From the NCBI RefSeq assembly GCF_008801715.1, contig NZ_VZPG01000001.1, positions 806,001-870,000 on the forward strand: a stretch of 64,000 nt of DNA. Direction: 5' to 3'. Shown here piece after piece: positions 20,016 through 29,103 of the stretch. The position numbers and the translations under genes were made by a program. Position 1 is the stretch's first letter; every line of letters starts with the position of its first letter. The DNA comes from Pseudochrobactrum saccharolyticum. GTDB lineage: Bacteria > Pseudomonadota > Alphaproteobacteria > Rhizobiales > Rhizobiaceae. A model generated the notes under the pieces. It ran no database searches and was not told the origin of the DNA. It saw nothing but the letters and a program-made list of their open reading frames with translations.

Positions 20016-21206
20016 TTATGCCACTGTCCCGTCCGGCTTATTTTCCGCCAGTTTGCGCGGAAAAATCATGGTCACACAAGCTCCACCCTCAGCCAGACTG
20101 GCCTGCTCCACTCTGCCGCCATGGGCAGTCACGATTGCACGGACAATTGACAAGCCCAGACCTGACCCGCCGGTTGCTCTTGCACGGGACGGCTCGCCAC
20201 GCCAGAACACATCAATCGTATGGCCGGAAAATTCCTGATCGAAGCCGGGTCCGCGATCAATAATGCGCAGAAAGGCTTCTTCTTTATTCAGATATCCGCT
20301 TTCACAGCGCAAATATCCGCCGGATGATGCATAACGGCAGGCATTTTCCAGAACCGCCAGCATGGCCTGCCGCAGACGCTGACTATCCGCCGGAATGATG
20401 GCTCGCTTCAGATTGGTTTCCAGCACCATTCCCGCTTCGGCGAGCAGTGAGCGTGAAGCCTGCAAGACCTGCTCGGCCGCCTGTGCAATATCTGTATTAC
20501 AGCGCTCGGTCACCAGTTTCTGGCTGGCTGCAAGCGATAAGGTACGCAAGTCATTGACCAGACGGGTCAAACCTTCCACCTGCATCAACAGGTCTTGAAT
20601 CCGGTCATCATCCCGCGGAAAAATCTTATCGGCCATTCCCTGCAATATGCCCTGAACAATGGTCAGAGGCGTACGCAACTCGTGAGCCACAGCCATGGTG
20701 TTAAAGCGCAGACGACGCTCCATATTCTCCAGCTCTTCTGCCAGCGCATTGAAGCGCTCGATAAGCATCGCAACTTCGCTTGTGCCTTTAACCGTGTCTG
20801 GAACACGGACGGAAAAATCGCCTTCACGCAGGTTATTCACTACGCGTGTAAGCTTTTCCAAAGGGCTGCTGAATTTACGGGCAAGCCAATAACCGATGAG
20901 GCTGCAAATCAACGCAGCCCCAAGTCCGAATTTCAGCACCAGAAGATAAAGCTCAGCCTCTGCATCTTCGTATAAAGGCGTCAGTTGCTGGACAAGAGCC
21001 AGAAAATCGGCCTCTTTCGGAAGCTCCCCCCTGTCCAGCATCTCATAAGCGAGACGGGCATTATCACTGATCTGGCTCAGATATTGCTGCTCATACAGGC
21101 CTTGTACCCACATGACACCAAAGAAAATAATTGAAAAACTGAGCATCAGCATCGCTGCTGTGACCAGAGCTGAAACCGTACTCAGCGACAGGCGGGATAA
21201 TTTCAT
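20016..21206 (-). CDS. Sensor histidine kinase, AdeS/BaeS-like
   Basis: 396-residue membrane kinase: first helix about residues 11-34, a short ~50-residue periplasmic loop, second helix about 86-108, then HAMP, and a phospho-accepting His175 in AVAHELRTPLTIVQG. ATP-binding boxes include ENACRYA and GGSGLGLSIVRAI. The H-box region and following QVEGLTRLVNDLRTLSL closely resemble AdeS of Acinetobacter, a regulator of RND efflux. It overlaps the response regulator stop by four bases. No efflux pump is encoded nearby, so its target is unknown. Confidence 0.92.
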   Translation of the reverse strand: MKLSRLSLSTVSALVTAAMLMLSFSIIFFGVMWVQGLYEQQYLSQISDNARLAYEMLDRGELPKEADFLALVQQLTPLYEDAEAELYLLVLKFGLGAALICSLIGYWLARKFSSPLEKLTRVVNNLREGDFSVRVPDTVKGTSEVAMLIERFNALAEELENMERRLRFNTMAVAHELRTPLTIVQGILQGMADKIFPRDDDRIQDLLMQVEGLTRLVNDLRTLSLAASQKLVTERCNTDIAQAAEQVLQASRSLLAEAGMVLETNLKRAIIPADSQRLRQAMLAVLENACRYASSGGYLRCESGYLNKEEAFLRIIDRGPGFDQEFSGHTIDVFWRGEPSRARATGGSGLGLSIVRAIVTAHGGRVEQASLAEGGACVTMIFPRKLAENKPDGTVA

Positions 21207-21901
21207 CGTGGTTCTGCCAGACGGTAGCCAATACCGCGTACCGCCGGAAACAGACCGGACGGCCCGCCTGACGCTTCAATTTTGCGGCGCAGATTGGCAA
21301 TATGCGTATCTATGGTACGAACCAGCGCATCACTTTGCGGCAGGCAGGCATCCAGCAGATCATTGCGCGGAAATGCATGGGTCGGACGCCGGATCATATG
21401 GGCGAGAATACGAAACTCGCTCAGCGTTAACGGCAGCAGCTGCCGCTCCTCATCCGTATCGGTGAAAGCCGCATGGGCATCAAAATCAACTAGAATATTC
21501 TCAAAGCGGATCGCTGCATTGGCCGCATTATTACGGGTGCGACGCAACACGGCATTCACCCGCGCCACAACTTCCTGCGGGTTGAACGGCTTAATCACAT
21601 AATCATCCGCACCGAGGCGCAGACCTGAGAGACGATCCAGATCTTCTGCCAGCGCGCTGATCATAATTACCGGAATATTGCTTTCCCGCCTGATGCGCGC
21701 CAGAACTTCAAAACCGTCATATTTGGGCATTTTGACATCCAGCAGGATCAGATCCGGCGACAGCATGGCATGATGGCGCAATGCTATTTCGCCGTCAGAA
21801 GCACAGACTGTGCGGAACCCGTCACGGATGAGGTAAGCTTCGAGAATACCGGCAATTGCCGGTTCATCTTCAACAATCAGTATCAAGCCTTTGTCAAGCA
21901 T
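21203..21901 (-). CDS. Response regulator, AdeR/BaeR-like (OmpR family)
   Basis: 232-residue regulator with a receiver domain (phospho-acceptor Asp55 in LILLDVKMP, Lys in VIKPFNPQEVVARV) and an OmpR-type winged-helix DNA-binding domain ending in VRGIGYRL. The segments GLRLGADDYVIKPFNP and SDALVRTIDTHIANLRRKIE are close to AdeR. ATG 21901 is preferred (AGGTG upstream) over ATG 21928. Likely co-transcribed with the kinase through a four-base overlap. Confidence 0.92.
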   Translation of the reverse strand: MLDKGLILIVEDEPAIAGILEAYLIRDGFRTVCASDGEIALRHHAMLSPDLILLDVKMPKYDGFEVLARIRRESNIPVIMISALAEDLDRLSGLRLGADDYVIKPFNPQEVVARVNAVLRRTRNNAANAAIRFENILVDFDAHAAFTDTDEERQLLPLTLSEFRILAHMIRRPTHAFPRNDLLDACLPQSDALVRTIDTHIANLRRKIEASGGPSGLFPAVRGIGYRLAEPR

Positions 21902-22115
21902 TCCGCACCTTTTATACCGGGTTCGCACAAGGCAATATAGTTTGACAAATCAATATCAACCATCACCTGCATAGGGAAACAATTGCCAGTATAAGCTGAA
22001 TGTCAAGATTTTGTGTGCGTAACGCCAAGCATCAAAAGGCGCATTCCTAATAAAGTGCCTGCATATTGCCGGTAAACATTATTTCCCGACAAATTGTCCG
22101 ATTTCCGCCAGTTAA

Positions 22116-22145
22116 AGAGAACCTGTTCAAAAGAACAAGTTCTCT
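22116..22145. terminator. 13-bp imperfect hairpin after hypothetical gene
   Basis: AGAGAACCTGTTC at 22116-22128 pairs with 22133-22145, with one mismatch and a four-base loop. It lies 15 bases after the stop of the minus-strand gene at 22160 and about 215 bases before the response regulator. Only a short TTT follows on the minus strand, so it may be a terminator or a regulatory dyad for the two-component operon. Confidence 0.5.
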
Positions 22146-22159
22146 GCACATTATTACAT

Positions 22160-22975
22160 TCAGACTGCCAGTGCGTTCTCGATAGCCTGTTTTTCATCCG
22201 CTGTCAGATCAAGCCGGTTCAGATCTGCATCCAGCAGCACCGGCACGTCACATCCCTGTGGCAGCACAGCGAGCGCGGGTGTTTCATTCTTCTTATTTCC
22301 GGCTGCAACGCTCAGATAAAACGGCTCTTCTTTCTTCTTAAAACGGCTGGCACGCTTCTTCTTTTTACCCGCTTCATTCAGGTAGCTGTAAAACACATTA
22401 CGCATACCGTAATTCGACTGAATACCGGTCACGGTGACAGCAACCGGCTTAAGAGGCAGTGGTTTGTGGATTTTCTTATTCAGACCACGCGTTCTGAACA
22501 TGGCCACAATCACAGCAATCGCGCCACCGATCAGCAGCACAGTGAAAACACCGAGCGTGAAAATGCGATCCCATAGCTTTTCGATGCCCAGATCCAGTGT
22601 CACCAGTGACGGATCATCACCGGAGCGAACGATTTCCACATCATAGCCGGAGCGGTTCATGTCAAAAAACATGAAGCTGACGCTCTCCTGAACAGATTGA
22701 CCGGCACTGTCCTTGAAAACAATATCGGCTTTACAATCGGTCATAATCAGCTGGCGGGTTTTGCACTCGCCTTTGCGCAAGCTGGCATTCTCATCCACGA
22801 CCGGATTCTGGCTGATTTTATAGTCGCGCAGAATGCCCGGCCCTTGGTACCAGAGCAGAAACGCACCAAGCGCCATACAGACAATCATCGCAAAAGAGAG
22901 AATAATACCACCGGAAAAGCCGGAATTTTTGATCTGAATTGCGCGGCGCGGAAACGCCTGTTCAAGAGCCTGCAT
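22160..22975 (-). CDS. Unrecognised inner-membrane protein, two helices
   Basis: 271 residues; no family recognised. Two hydrophobic helices (about residues 23-43 and 138-160) flank a ~95-residue loop that probably faces the periplasm. It holds two cysteines (Cys71 and Cys81) that could form a disulfide. The C-terminal ~110 residues are basic (GKKKKRASRFKKKE) and probably cytoplasmic. AGGA about ten bases upstream supports the start. It sits between the AdeRS-like system and another unrecognised secreted protein on the same strand. Confidence 0.7.
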   Translation of the reverse strand: MQALEQAFPRRAIQIKNSGFSGGIILSFAMIVCMALGAFLLWYQGPGILRDYKISQNPVVDENASLRKGECKTRQLIMTDCKADIVFKDSAGQSVQESVSFMFFDMNRSGYDVEIVRSGDDPSLVTLDLGIEKLWDRIFTLGVFTVLLIGGAIAVIVAMFRTRGLNKKIHKPLPLKPVAVTVTGIQSNYGMRNVFYSYLNEAGKKKKRASRFKKKEEPFYLSVAAGNKKNETPALAVLPQGCDVPVLLDADLNRLDLTADEKQAIENALAV

Positions 22976-23131
22976 ATGAATAATATCCTGATGCCTGATA
23001 CGAAATGTTTTTTCCGCTATAACGAAAACCAGACACCGAGACCACCGGAAACCGTTTCACAAAACGCAAGTCCGCGTAAACAAAATTGTGCAGATCCGGT
23101 CAAACCCGCTCAGAAAAATGCTGCCAAAGCC

Positions 23132-24055
23132 TTATTTGCCGGCATAAACGGCACTGATTTTCAGATTTTTCTGGAACGCAGCCAGCACAGCCAGAGGTGA
23201 GCTATCGGATTGGGACACAGAAAAGGCCGGATCAAAAACCAGCTTTATAGCGGCCTTAGATTGTGGATGCGGCAGATCAACAATCAAACGGCTGAGTGCC
23301 TTTTTGCCGTCGGCATCAATCATATTGGCTGACAATCCCGCGACAAAAGCCAGCGCCATAGAGCGATATTTTTCAATTTCCGGTTCCGGATCATCATTAT
23401 AACCAATCATCCCGACGATAGTTGTCATAACATAATTTGCAAAGAAACCCTGATCGTCGAGCTCGGTCGAAATCTCACGAATTTTCATGGTTTCCAGAGA
23501 CGAGCTTTGCGCCCCCAGAATATCAAAACGCGGCAATTCAGACAGCTCAACCGTCGCGGATGACAGCACTTCACCAATATACCGGCCGGAGAAACGCGCT
23601 TCATTCACGCGGAATATTTTACTGTCCTTATCCCATTGATAAGCCAGCTTCAGATCAAAACCATTCTTCTGAATTTTGCTTAAATAACGCATCGCAGGGA
23701 GACTGGACGGCCAGTATCCGACAGACTTAACAGAGATTTCAGCCCATTCCGGCCAGTATTCAGCGTCCTTTTCCAGCGGAGCACTGCGGATTTCAACGGT
23801 TTCGGCTGACCAGCTCTGATAGGTTCCGGCATCGATGGTGACATTGCTGAGTGTGCAGCCATCTGCACGATAGGTAATTTCAGCGCCGTCCAGAAGTGAA
23901 GACAAATCCGCCTCAGCAAAAATAGCCGCGCAAGGGCCTTCCGCCTTAACCTGTTCCTGCTTCTGCGGTTCTGCCGGATTTTGCTGTGCAAGCACTGTAC
24001 CTGTCCATAAAACAGACAAAAGGCAGGCAGACAAAATCGGACGCAAAACAGACAT
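23132..24055 (-). CDS. Unrecognised secreted/periplasmic protein
   Basis: 307 residues with a clear signal peptide (MSVLRPILSACLLSVLWTG, cleavage likely after VLAQ). No domain recognised. The mature part is beta-rich in style, with repeated segments on equal or differing lengths such as TIDAGTYQSWSAETVEIRSA and ISVKSVGYWPSS, and two early cysteines. GAGGAG precedes ATG 24055, which decides the start. It may be an envelope protein related to the membrane protein downstream, but no function can be assigned. Confidence 0.75.
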   Translation of the reverse strand: MSVLRPILSACLLSVLWTGTVLAQQNPAEPQKQEQVKAEGPCAAIFAEADLSSLLDGAEITYRADGCTLSNVTIDAGTYQSWSAETVEIRSAPLEKDAEYWPEWAEISVKSVGYWPSSLPAMRYLSKIQKNGFDLKLAYQWDKDSKIFRVNEARFSGRYIGEVLSSATVELSELPRFDILGAQSSSLETMKIREISTELDDQGFFANYVMTTIVGMIGYNDDPEPEIEKYRSMALAFVAGLSANMIDADGKKALSRLIVDLPHPQSKAAIKLVFDPAFSVSQSDSSPLAVLAAFQKNLKISAVYAGK

Positions 24056-24135
24056 AACAGGCTCCTCAAAATGCAACATCCCGCCGGTGTAACACCGGCA
24101 GGACGCAACAACAATTCTTTTCGACTGCTAAAGGT

Positions 24136-24954
24136 TTACTGTCCGAGACCGACAGCTTCCAGATATTTCATCGACTTTTTAATGTCATTATGGTCGCGCA
24201 TTTCCAAAATCAGGCGCGGATTGCTGTCATATTGCTTGAGTGCTGCAAAGACGGCCTTCCAGTTGACTGTGCCATCACCGGTTGCCCAATGGCGGTCCGC
24301 ATAGCCATCCGCATCCTGCAAATGCACATGTTGCAAACGGTTGGCTGCGGCATGAACGAAATGATCAACCGGTGCGGCACCGGTATTGCCATGCGCATAA
24401 TGCGCATGACCGGTATCAATAGAAACAGCCACGGCAGATGAATTGAAGCTGTCAGCCAGTTTCAGGCGCTCAAACGGATTGATATCTTCAATATTCTCGA
24501 TAACAAAAGTCACGCCCATATTTTCTGCACGGCGAATAGCCGGTGCCAGAGTAAGATGGGTGTTTTCGGTGATTTCTTCACGACCATTAAAACCGTCATC
24601 CAGATGGTTATGCGACCATGTGGTGAACGGGCTGTGGATCACGACCTGATCCGCGCCGAGGAATTCACAAACATCCAGCGCCTGATCGAGACGTTTCTGT
24701 ACAACCGTACGCACATCCGGATCCGGCGTATCAATGGTGAAGCCCCAGAACGGGCCGTGAATGCCCAGACGCCCCTGATGCCCATCCAGCTGTTTCTTGA
24801 TTTCTTCAGCCATCGGCTTCCAGTCGCCGATCAAAACATCAGCATTGATAAAGCTCTGGATTTCCAGATCACGCGGCTTTTCCAGATACCAGTCACGATG
24901 AACCGGCATTTCCTCAACCAGCAGGGCAGCACCAATAATCGGCAGTTCAGACAT
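24136..24954 (-). CDS. Sugar phosphate isomerase/epimerase-like TIM-barrel protein
   Basis: 272-residue xylose-isomerase-like TIM barrel (AP-endonuclease-2 fold). Probable metal ligands are in FVIENIEDINPF, DTGHAHYAHGN, HVHLQDADGY and LILEMRDH. Such proteins isomerise or epimerise sugars or cyclitols, or act on related small molecules. ATG 24954 is preferred because GAGG lies about seven bases upstream; the frame extends to 25125 but that N-terminus lacks family similarity. It is divergent from the ABC importer ending in a phosphodiesterase, which suggests a shared pathway. Confidence 0.85.
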   Translation of the reverse strand: MSELPIIGAALLVEEMPVHRDWYLEKPRDLEIQSFINADVLIGDWKPMAEEIKKQLDGHQGRLGIHGPFWGFTIDTPDPDVRTVVQKRLDQALDVCEFLGADQVVIHSPFTTWSHNHLDDGFNGREEITENTHLTLAPAIRRAENMGVTFVIENIEDINPFERLKLADSFNSSAVAVSIDTGHAHYAHGNTGAAPVDHFVHAAANRLQHVHLQDADGYADRHWATGDGTVNWKAVFAALKQYDSNPRLILEMRDHNDIKKSMKYLEAVGLGQ

Positions 24955-25336
24955 TGTCTCGTCCTCGATAATAATCAGATAGCCACACTCGTTGAAGGAT
25001 GGCGCCAAAACGCAATGCACAATTCCATAATATGCATCGTCAGAGCGGTGCGGCAACTCTGCCGCCAACCGCATGGGCGCGCTCTTGCCTGTATTATATG
25101 TCAGGCATTTTACAGCCTTGTGCAAAATTGCTCAGAATTCAAAATTTCATAAATAATTCATACCGTTGCAACACAGAAACCCACCGTCAACAGAACGTCA
25201 TGAAAAGATAAAATCAGATTTATACCCTTGTCATACAGAGAGCCTATTCCGCTGCCAGCCCATGCCGGCACGGTTTTCACCCCTGCTTTTAACGGCCGGA
25301 CGGCATGACATTTCTGTCAACAACGGGAGACCTTTG
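24955..25336. other. Divergent promoter region, 382 bp
   Basis: Spacer between the TIM-barrel gene (minus) and the binding-protein gene (plus), so it should carry both promoters. A weak two-unit Pho-box-like stretch is at 25184-25201 (CCGTCAA-N4-ACGTCAT, 10 of 14 positions against CTGTCAT repeats). No other structured element stands out. Confidence 0.4.
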
Positions 25337-26971
25337 ATGGTTTCGATTAACCGGCGTAATGCACTCGGCCTGATCGGCTTCGGCGCAGCCTCTCTGACCC
25401 TGCCACGCTTTGCTATTGCGCAGAGCAATGACCGTCCTTCCATCACCATTGCGGTGCAGAAAGTATCCAACTCCAATACGCTTGATGTATTGCGCGAACA
25501 GTCCAATGTGGGCGAACGCGTTTTCTTCTCGCAATTGTGGGAAGCGCTGATCGGTCTTGATTATATGAATAATCTCGTTCGTGCACCGGCACTAGCGACC
25601 GAGTGGAAACGTATTGATGATCAGACTGTTGAACTGAAACTGCGCCAAGGCGTGAAATTCCACAACGGCGATGAAATGACCGCTGAAGACGTGGCTTTCA
25701 CTTTCAGCACAGATCGTATGTTCGGTGACACCAAGCCGAATACCGGCGAGACTTTGCGCGTTCTGGAAATGAACCCCACCAACCGCGAGAGCAAAGAACT
25801 GCCACCGGAAGTGCCTGCCACAGCGCGCCGCAATTTCCCGTCGCTGCTCGGTGTTGAGATCATCGACAAATACACAGTGCGCTTCAAAAACGGTACGCCG
25901 GATATCACGCTGGAAGGCCGCATTTCCCGTTACGGCAGCCAGATTATGAACCGCCGCGCTTTTGAAGAAGCCAGCAGCTATCTGGACTGGGCACGTAAGC
26001 CTGTAACCACCGGCCCTTATAAGATTGTTGAATTCAAGCCGGATAATTATCTGCAGCTTGAAGCCCATGATGACTATTGGGGCGGTCGCCCGCCGCTGAA
26101 AAGCATCCGCTTTGTGGAAGTGCCGGAAGTGGCCTCCCGCGTCAACGGCCTGCTCTCCGGTGAATATGATTTCGCCTGCGATATCCCGCCGGATCAGATC
26201 GAAACCATCGAGAAAAACCCGGAATTCGAAGTGCTCGGCGGCGCGGTGCTCAACCATCGCCTGACCGTGTTCGACAAGAACCATCCGCAGCTTGTCAATC
26301 CGCTGATCCGCCGCGCATTCACCCATGCGATTGACCGTCAGGCTATTGTGGACAGCCTCTGGGCAGGCCGCACAGAAATTCCGGCCGGTCTGCAATGGTC
26401 GTATTATGATGACATGTTCATCAAGGACTGGACTGTGCCGGAATATAATCCGGACCTCGCCCGTCAGCTGCTCAAAGAAGCCGGTTATAAAGGCGATCCG
26501 ATCCCTTATCGTCTGCTCAACAATTACTACACCAACCAGACCGCAACCGGTCAGATTTTGGTGGAGATGTGGCAGCAGGCCGGTCTCAATGTTGAGATCG
26601 AGATGAAAGAAAACTGGCAGCAGGTGCTGGAACAGACCCCGACACGCGCAGTGCGTGACTGGTCAAACTCTGCTCCGTTCAATGATCCTGTTTCCTCCAT
26701 TGTCAGCCAGCACGGCCCGAACGGCCAGCAGCAACAGGTCGGCGAATGGACCAATAAGGAAATGAACGAATTGTCCGGTTTCCTTGAAACCAGCATGGAT
26801 CAGGGCAAGCGTCGTGAAGCCTTCAAGCGGATGCTGGAAATCTGCGAACGTGAAGATCCGGCCTATACGCTGCTGCATCAGAACGCGACTTTCACCGCCA
26901 AACGCAAATCCGTGAAGTGGAAAGCCGCACCGGCCTTCGCCATGGAATTCCGTAGCAATAACTGGGGTTGA
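25337..26971 (+). CDS. Periplasmic solute-binding protein, family 5
   Basis: 544-residue extracytoplasmic binding protein of the peptide family 5. The N-terminus NRRNALGLIGFGAASLTLP has a twin-arginine and a hydrophobic core, suggesting Tat export, with cleavage after FAIA. Family landmarks include VELKLRQGVKFHNGDEMTAEDVAF (in parts) and TTGPYKIVEF. GGGAG precedes ATG 25337 by seven bases; an upstream in-frame ATG at 25166 adds a non-signal-like N-terminus and is rejected. First gene of the importer operon that ends in a phosphodiesterase. Confidence 0.91.
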   Translation: MVSINRRNALGLIGFGAASLTLPRFAIAQSNDRPSITIAVQKVSNSNTLDVLREQSNVGERVFFSQLWEALIGLDYMNNLVRAPALATEWKRIDDQTVELKLRQGVKFHNGDEMTAEDVAFTFSTDRMFGDTKPNTGETLRVLEMNPTNRESKELPPEVPATARRNFPSLLGVEIIDKYTVRFKNGTPDITLEGRISRYGSQIMNRRAFEEASSYLDWARKPVTTGPYKIVEFKPDNYLQLEAHDDYWGGRPPLKSIRFVEVPEVASRVNGLLSGEYDFACDIPPDQIETIEKNPEFEVLGGAVLNHRLTVFDKNHPQLVNPLIRRAFTHAIDRQAIVDSLWAGRTEIPAGLQWSYYDDMFIKDWTVPEYNPDLARQLLKEAGYKGDPIPYRLLNNYYTNQTATGQILVEMWQQAGLNVEIEMKENWQQVLEQTPTRAVRDWSNSAPFNDPVSSIVSQHGPNGQQQQVGEWTNKEMNELSGFLETSMDQGKRREAFKRMLEICEREDPAYTLLHQNATFTAKRKSVKWKAAPAFAMEFRSNNWG

Positions 26972-26980
26972 GCCCTGTGA

Positions 26981-27016
26981 GCCATGCGGGTGTCACCATC
27001 CGCATGGCTTTTTTGT
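26981..27016 (+). terminator. Intrinsic terminator directly after binding-protein gene
   Basis: GCCATGCGG (26981-26989) pairs with CCGCATGGC (27000-27008) and is followed by a T-rich run. It stands between the binding-protein gene and the four membrane/ATPase genes of the same operon, so partial read-through would keep the binding protein in excess. Confidence 0.75.
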
Positions 27017-27067
27017 TTCATTCTCTGCTTGGCATCTGATGCCGATATTTATGACAGGAGCGCATCG

Positions 27068-28102
27068 ATGGCTTTGGTCGAGATCGCCGATCTGAAAGTG
27101 GCTTTTGACGGCGTGCAGGTTTTGCACGGTATCAATCTGAAAATCGAAAAAGGCGAAGCCGTCGGGCTGGTCGGGGAATCCGGTTGCGGTAAATCCGTAA
27201 CATGGCTGGCAGCACTCGGGCTATTGCCAAAGAAAGCCACTGTCTCCGGTTCTGTCATCATTGACGGTGCTAATCTGGTCGGTGCACCACGGCGCAAGCT
27301 GGAATCCGTGCGCGGTGCCCGCATTGCCATGATCTTTCAGGATCCGTCCTCTTCGCTCAATCCGGTGATCCGTGTCGGCAAGCAGATCGAAGAAGCGGTG
27401 AGATTGCATCGCGGCATTTCCGGCGCGGCTGCGCGCAAAGAAGCGCTGCGCCTGCTGGAACTGGTCGGCATTCCCGATGCTGCCCGCCGCCTTGATAATT
27501 TTCCGCATGAGTTTTCCGGCGGCCAAAACCAGCGCCTGATGATCGCCATGGCGCTTGCCGGTGAACCGGATTTGCTGATTGCCGATGAGCCAACCACGGC
27601 ACTGGACGCCACTATTCAGGCACAAGTGCTCGACCTGCTCGCCCGTATCCGTCAGGAAACCGGCATGGCGATTGTGTTTATCAGCCATGATCTGGGTGCT
27701 GTTTCGCAAATCTGCGAGCGCGTCTGCGTGATGTATGCCGGTCGTATGATCGAGAAAAGCTCGACCGAGGCGCTATTTGCCCAGCCGCGCCATCCCTATA
27801 CACGCGGGCTTTTTGATGCGATCCCGCGTATTGATGGTGGCCGAGAGCGTCTCATCCCGATTGAGGGCACAGTGCCGGAACCGGGCAAATTGCCGAAAGG
27901 CTGTGCTTTTTCCCCGCGCTGCAACCGTGCGGAAAATCGTTGCAAAAGCGATCTGCCGCCTTTGACCGGCAATCAGGATGATCGTTATGTCGCCTGTTTC
28001 CGTCCTGTCGAAATACGCGACACGGTTATTCCTGCCGCACCGGCCGTACCGGCTGCATTCATTGCCCCTGCGTCCGCAACACAGCAACAGGTGCTGTCAT
28101 GA
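27068..28102 (+). CDS. Peptide-type ABC importer ATPase (DppD-like)
   Basis: 344-residue ATPase with Walker A GESGCGKS, signature FSGGQNQRLMIAMAL (Asn in place of the usual Arg after the Gln) and Walker [13 protein letters not shown]. The C-terminal CAFSPRCNRAENRCK is the cysteine-bearing oligopeptide domain. AGGAG lies eight bases before ATG 27068; the upstream frame to 26984 is not supported. Overlaps the next ATPase by four bases. Confidence 0.91.
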   Translation: MALVEIADLKVAFDGVQVLHGINLKIEKGEAVGLVGESGCGKSVTWLAALGLLPKKATVSGSVIIDGANLVGAPRRKLESVRGARIAMIFQDPSSSLNPVIRVGKQIEEAVRLHRGISGAAARKEALRLLELVGIPDAARRLDNFPHEFSGGQNQRLMIAMALAGEPDLLIADEPTTALDATIQAQVLDLLARIRQETGMAIVFISHDLGAVSQICERVCVMYAGRMIEKSSTEALFAQPRHPYTRGLFDAIPRIDGGRERLIPIEGTVPEPGKLPKGCAFSPRCNRAENRCKSDLPPLTGNQDDRYVACFRPVEIRDTVIPAAPAVPAAFIAPASATQQQVLS

Positions 28103-29091
28103 ACAAACCGCTGCTCGAAGCCAAAAACCTAAGCAAAATCTACACCTCAAAGCGCGGATTGTTTGCCAAGCCGACAGAGGTCAAAGCCGTTGATGCGGTG
28201 AGCCTGTCTATACAAAAAGGCAAAACGCTGGGTATTGTCGGCGAAAGCGGTTCCGGCAAATCCACCACCGGCCGACTGCTGCTCGGTTTGGAGCGTCCGA
28301 GTACCGGTGAAGTTCGTTTTGACGGTGAGGTTCTGCCGCCTGCCCGCACCAATGAATGGCGGGCTTTGCGCAAACGTATGCAGCTTGTCTATCAGGACCC
28401 GCTTGCCGCTCTCGACCGCCGCCTGACTATTGCCACACAGATTGAAGAACCGCTGCTGATCCACGGTATTGGCAACAAAGAAAGCCGTGCAGCACGGGTG
28501 AAAGAGCTGATGCAGTCCGTTGGCCTGATGCCGCACCATGCAGCGCGCTTTCCCCACGAGCTTTCCGGTGGGCAGCGCCAGCGTGTGGTGATTGCCCGTG
28601 CCATTGCCTGCAATCCTGAACTGCTGGTCTGTGACGAAGCCGTCTCTGCACTGGATGTCTCCATTCAGGCGCAGGTGGTCAATCTGCTGCGCGATCTGCA
28701 GGAGAAAAACGGTATTGCCATGGTGTTTATCAGCCATGATCTGAAAGTGGTGCGCAATATCAGTGACCGCGTGGCCGTGATGTATCTGGGACGGATCGTT
28801 GAAGAAGCACCATCTGACGTAATTTTTCAGGCACCCCAGCATCCTTATACACAGGCACTGGTTTCCAGTATTCCGGTGCCCGGCACGCTCCTGAGCAATC
28901 GTATTATCCTGCAGGGTGAGCCGCCAAATCCGGCAGCAAGACCAAGCGGTTGTGCTTTTCATCCGCGTTGTCGTTTCGCATCTGAGCGTTGCCGCACCGA
29001 TGTGCCGGAAACCTTGCATACCGGCAAAGAGCATAGTGTTGCCTGTCATTTGTATGACAGTGCATCACAGCCAATAACATTAGCCGGATAA
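28099..29091 (+). CDS. Peptide-type ABC importer ATPase (DppF-like)
   Basis: 330-residue ATPase with Walker [10 protein letters not shown], signature [15 protein letters not shown], Walker B LLVCDEAVSALD (Ala-Val in place of the usual Pro-Val) and a cysteine-containing C-terminus (CAFHPRCRFASERC). Energises the importer together with the DppD-like partner just upstream. Confidence 0.91.
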   Translation: MNKPLLEAKNLSKIYTSKRGLFAKPTEVKAVDAVSLSIQKGKTLGIVGESGSGKSTTGRLLLGLERPSTGEVRFDGEVLPPARTNEWRALRKRMQLVYQDPLAALDRRLTIATQIEEPLLIHGIGNKESRAARVKELMQSVGLMPHHAARFPHELSGGQRQRVVIARAIACNPELLVCDEAVSALDVSIQAQVVNLLRDLQEKNGIAMVFISHDLKVVRNISDRVAVMYLGRIVEEAPSDVIFQAPQHPYTQALVSSIPVPGTLLSNRIILQGEPPNPAARPSGCAFHPRCRFASERCRTDVPETLHTGKEHSVACHLYDSASQPITLAG

Positions 29092-29103
29092 CAGGACAGA
29101 CTG

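Noticed and set aside
25184-25201. Strong Pho box claim for the phosphodiesterase-linked importer
   Set aside because: Only 10 of 14 positions match, which is expected by chance with appreciable probability across a 382-bp region on both strands; kept only as a weak note.
25166-25336. N-terminal extension of the binding protein at 25337
   Set aside because: The 57 extra residues are not signal-like, while ATG 25337 has a good ribosome-binding site and starts a twin-arginine signal peptide.
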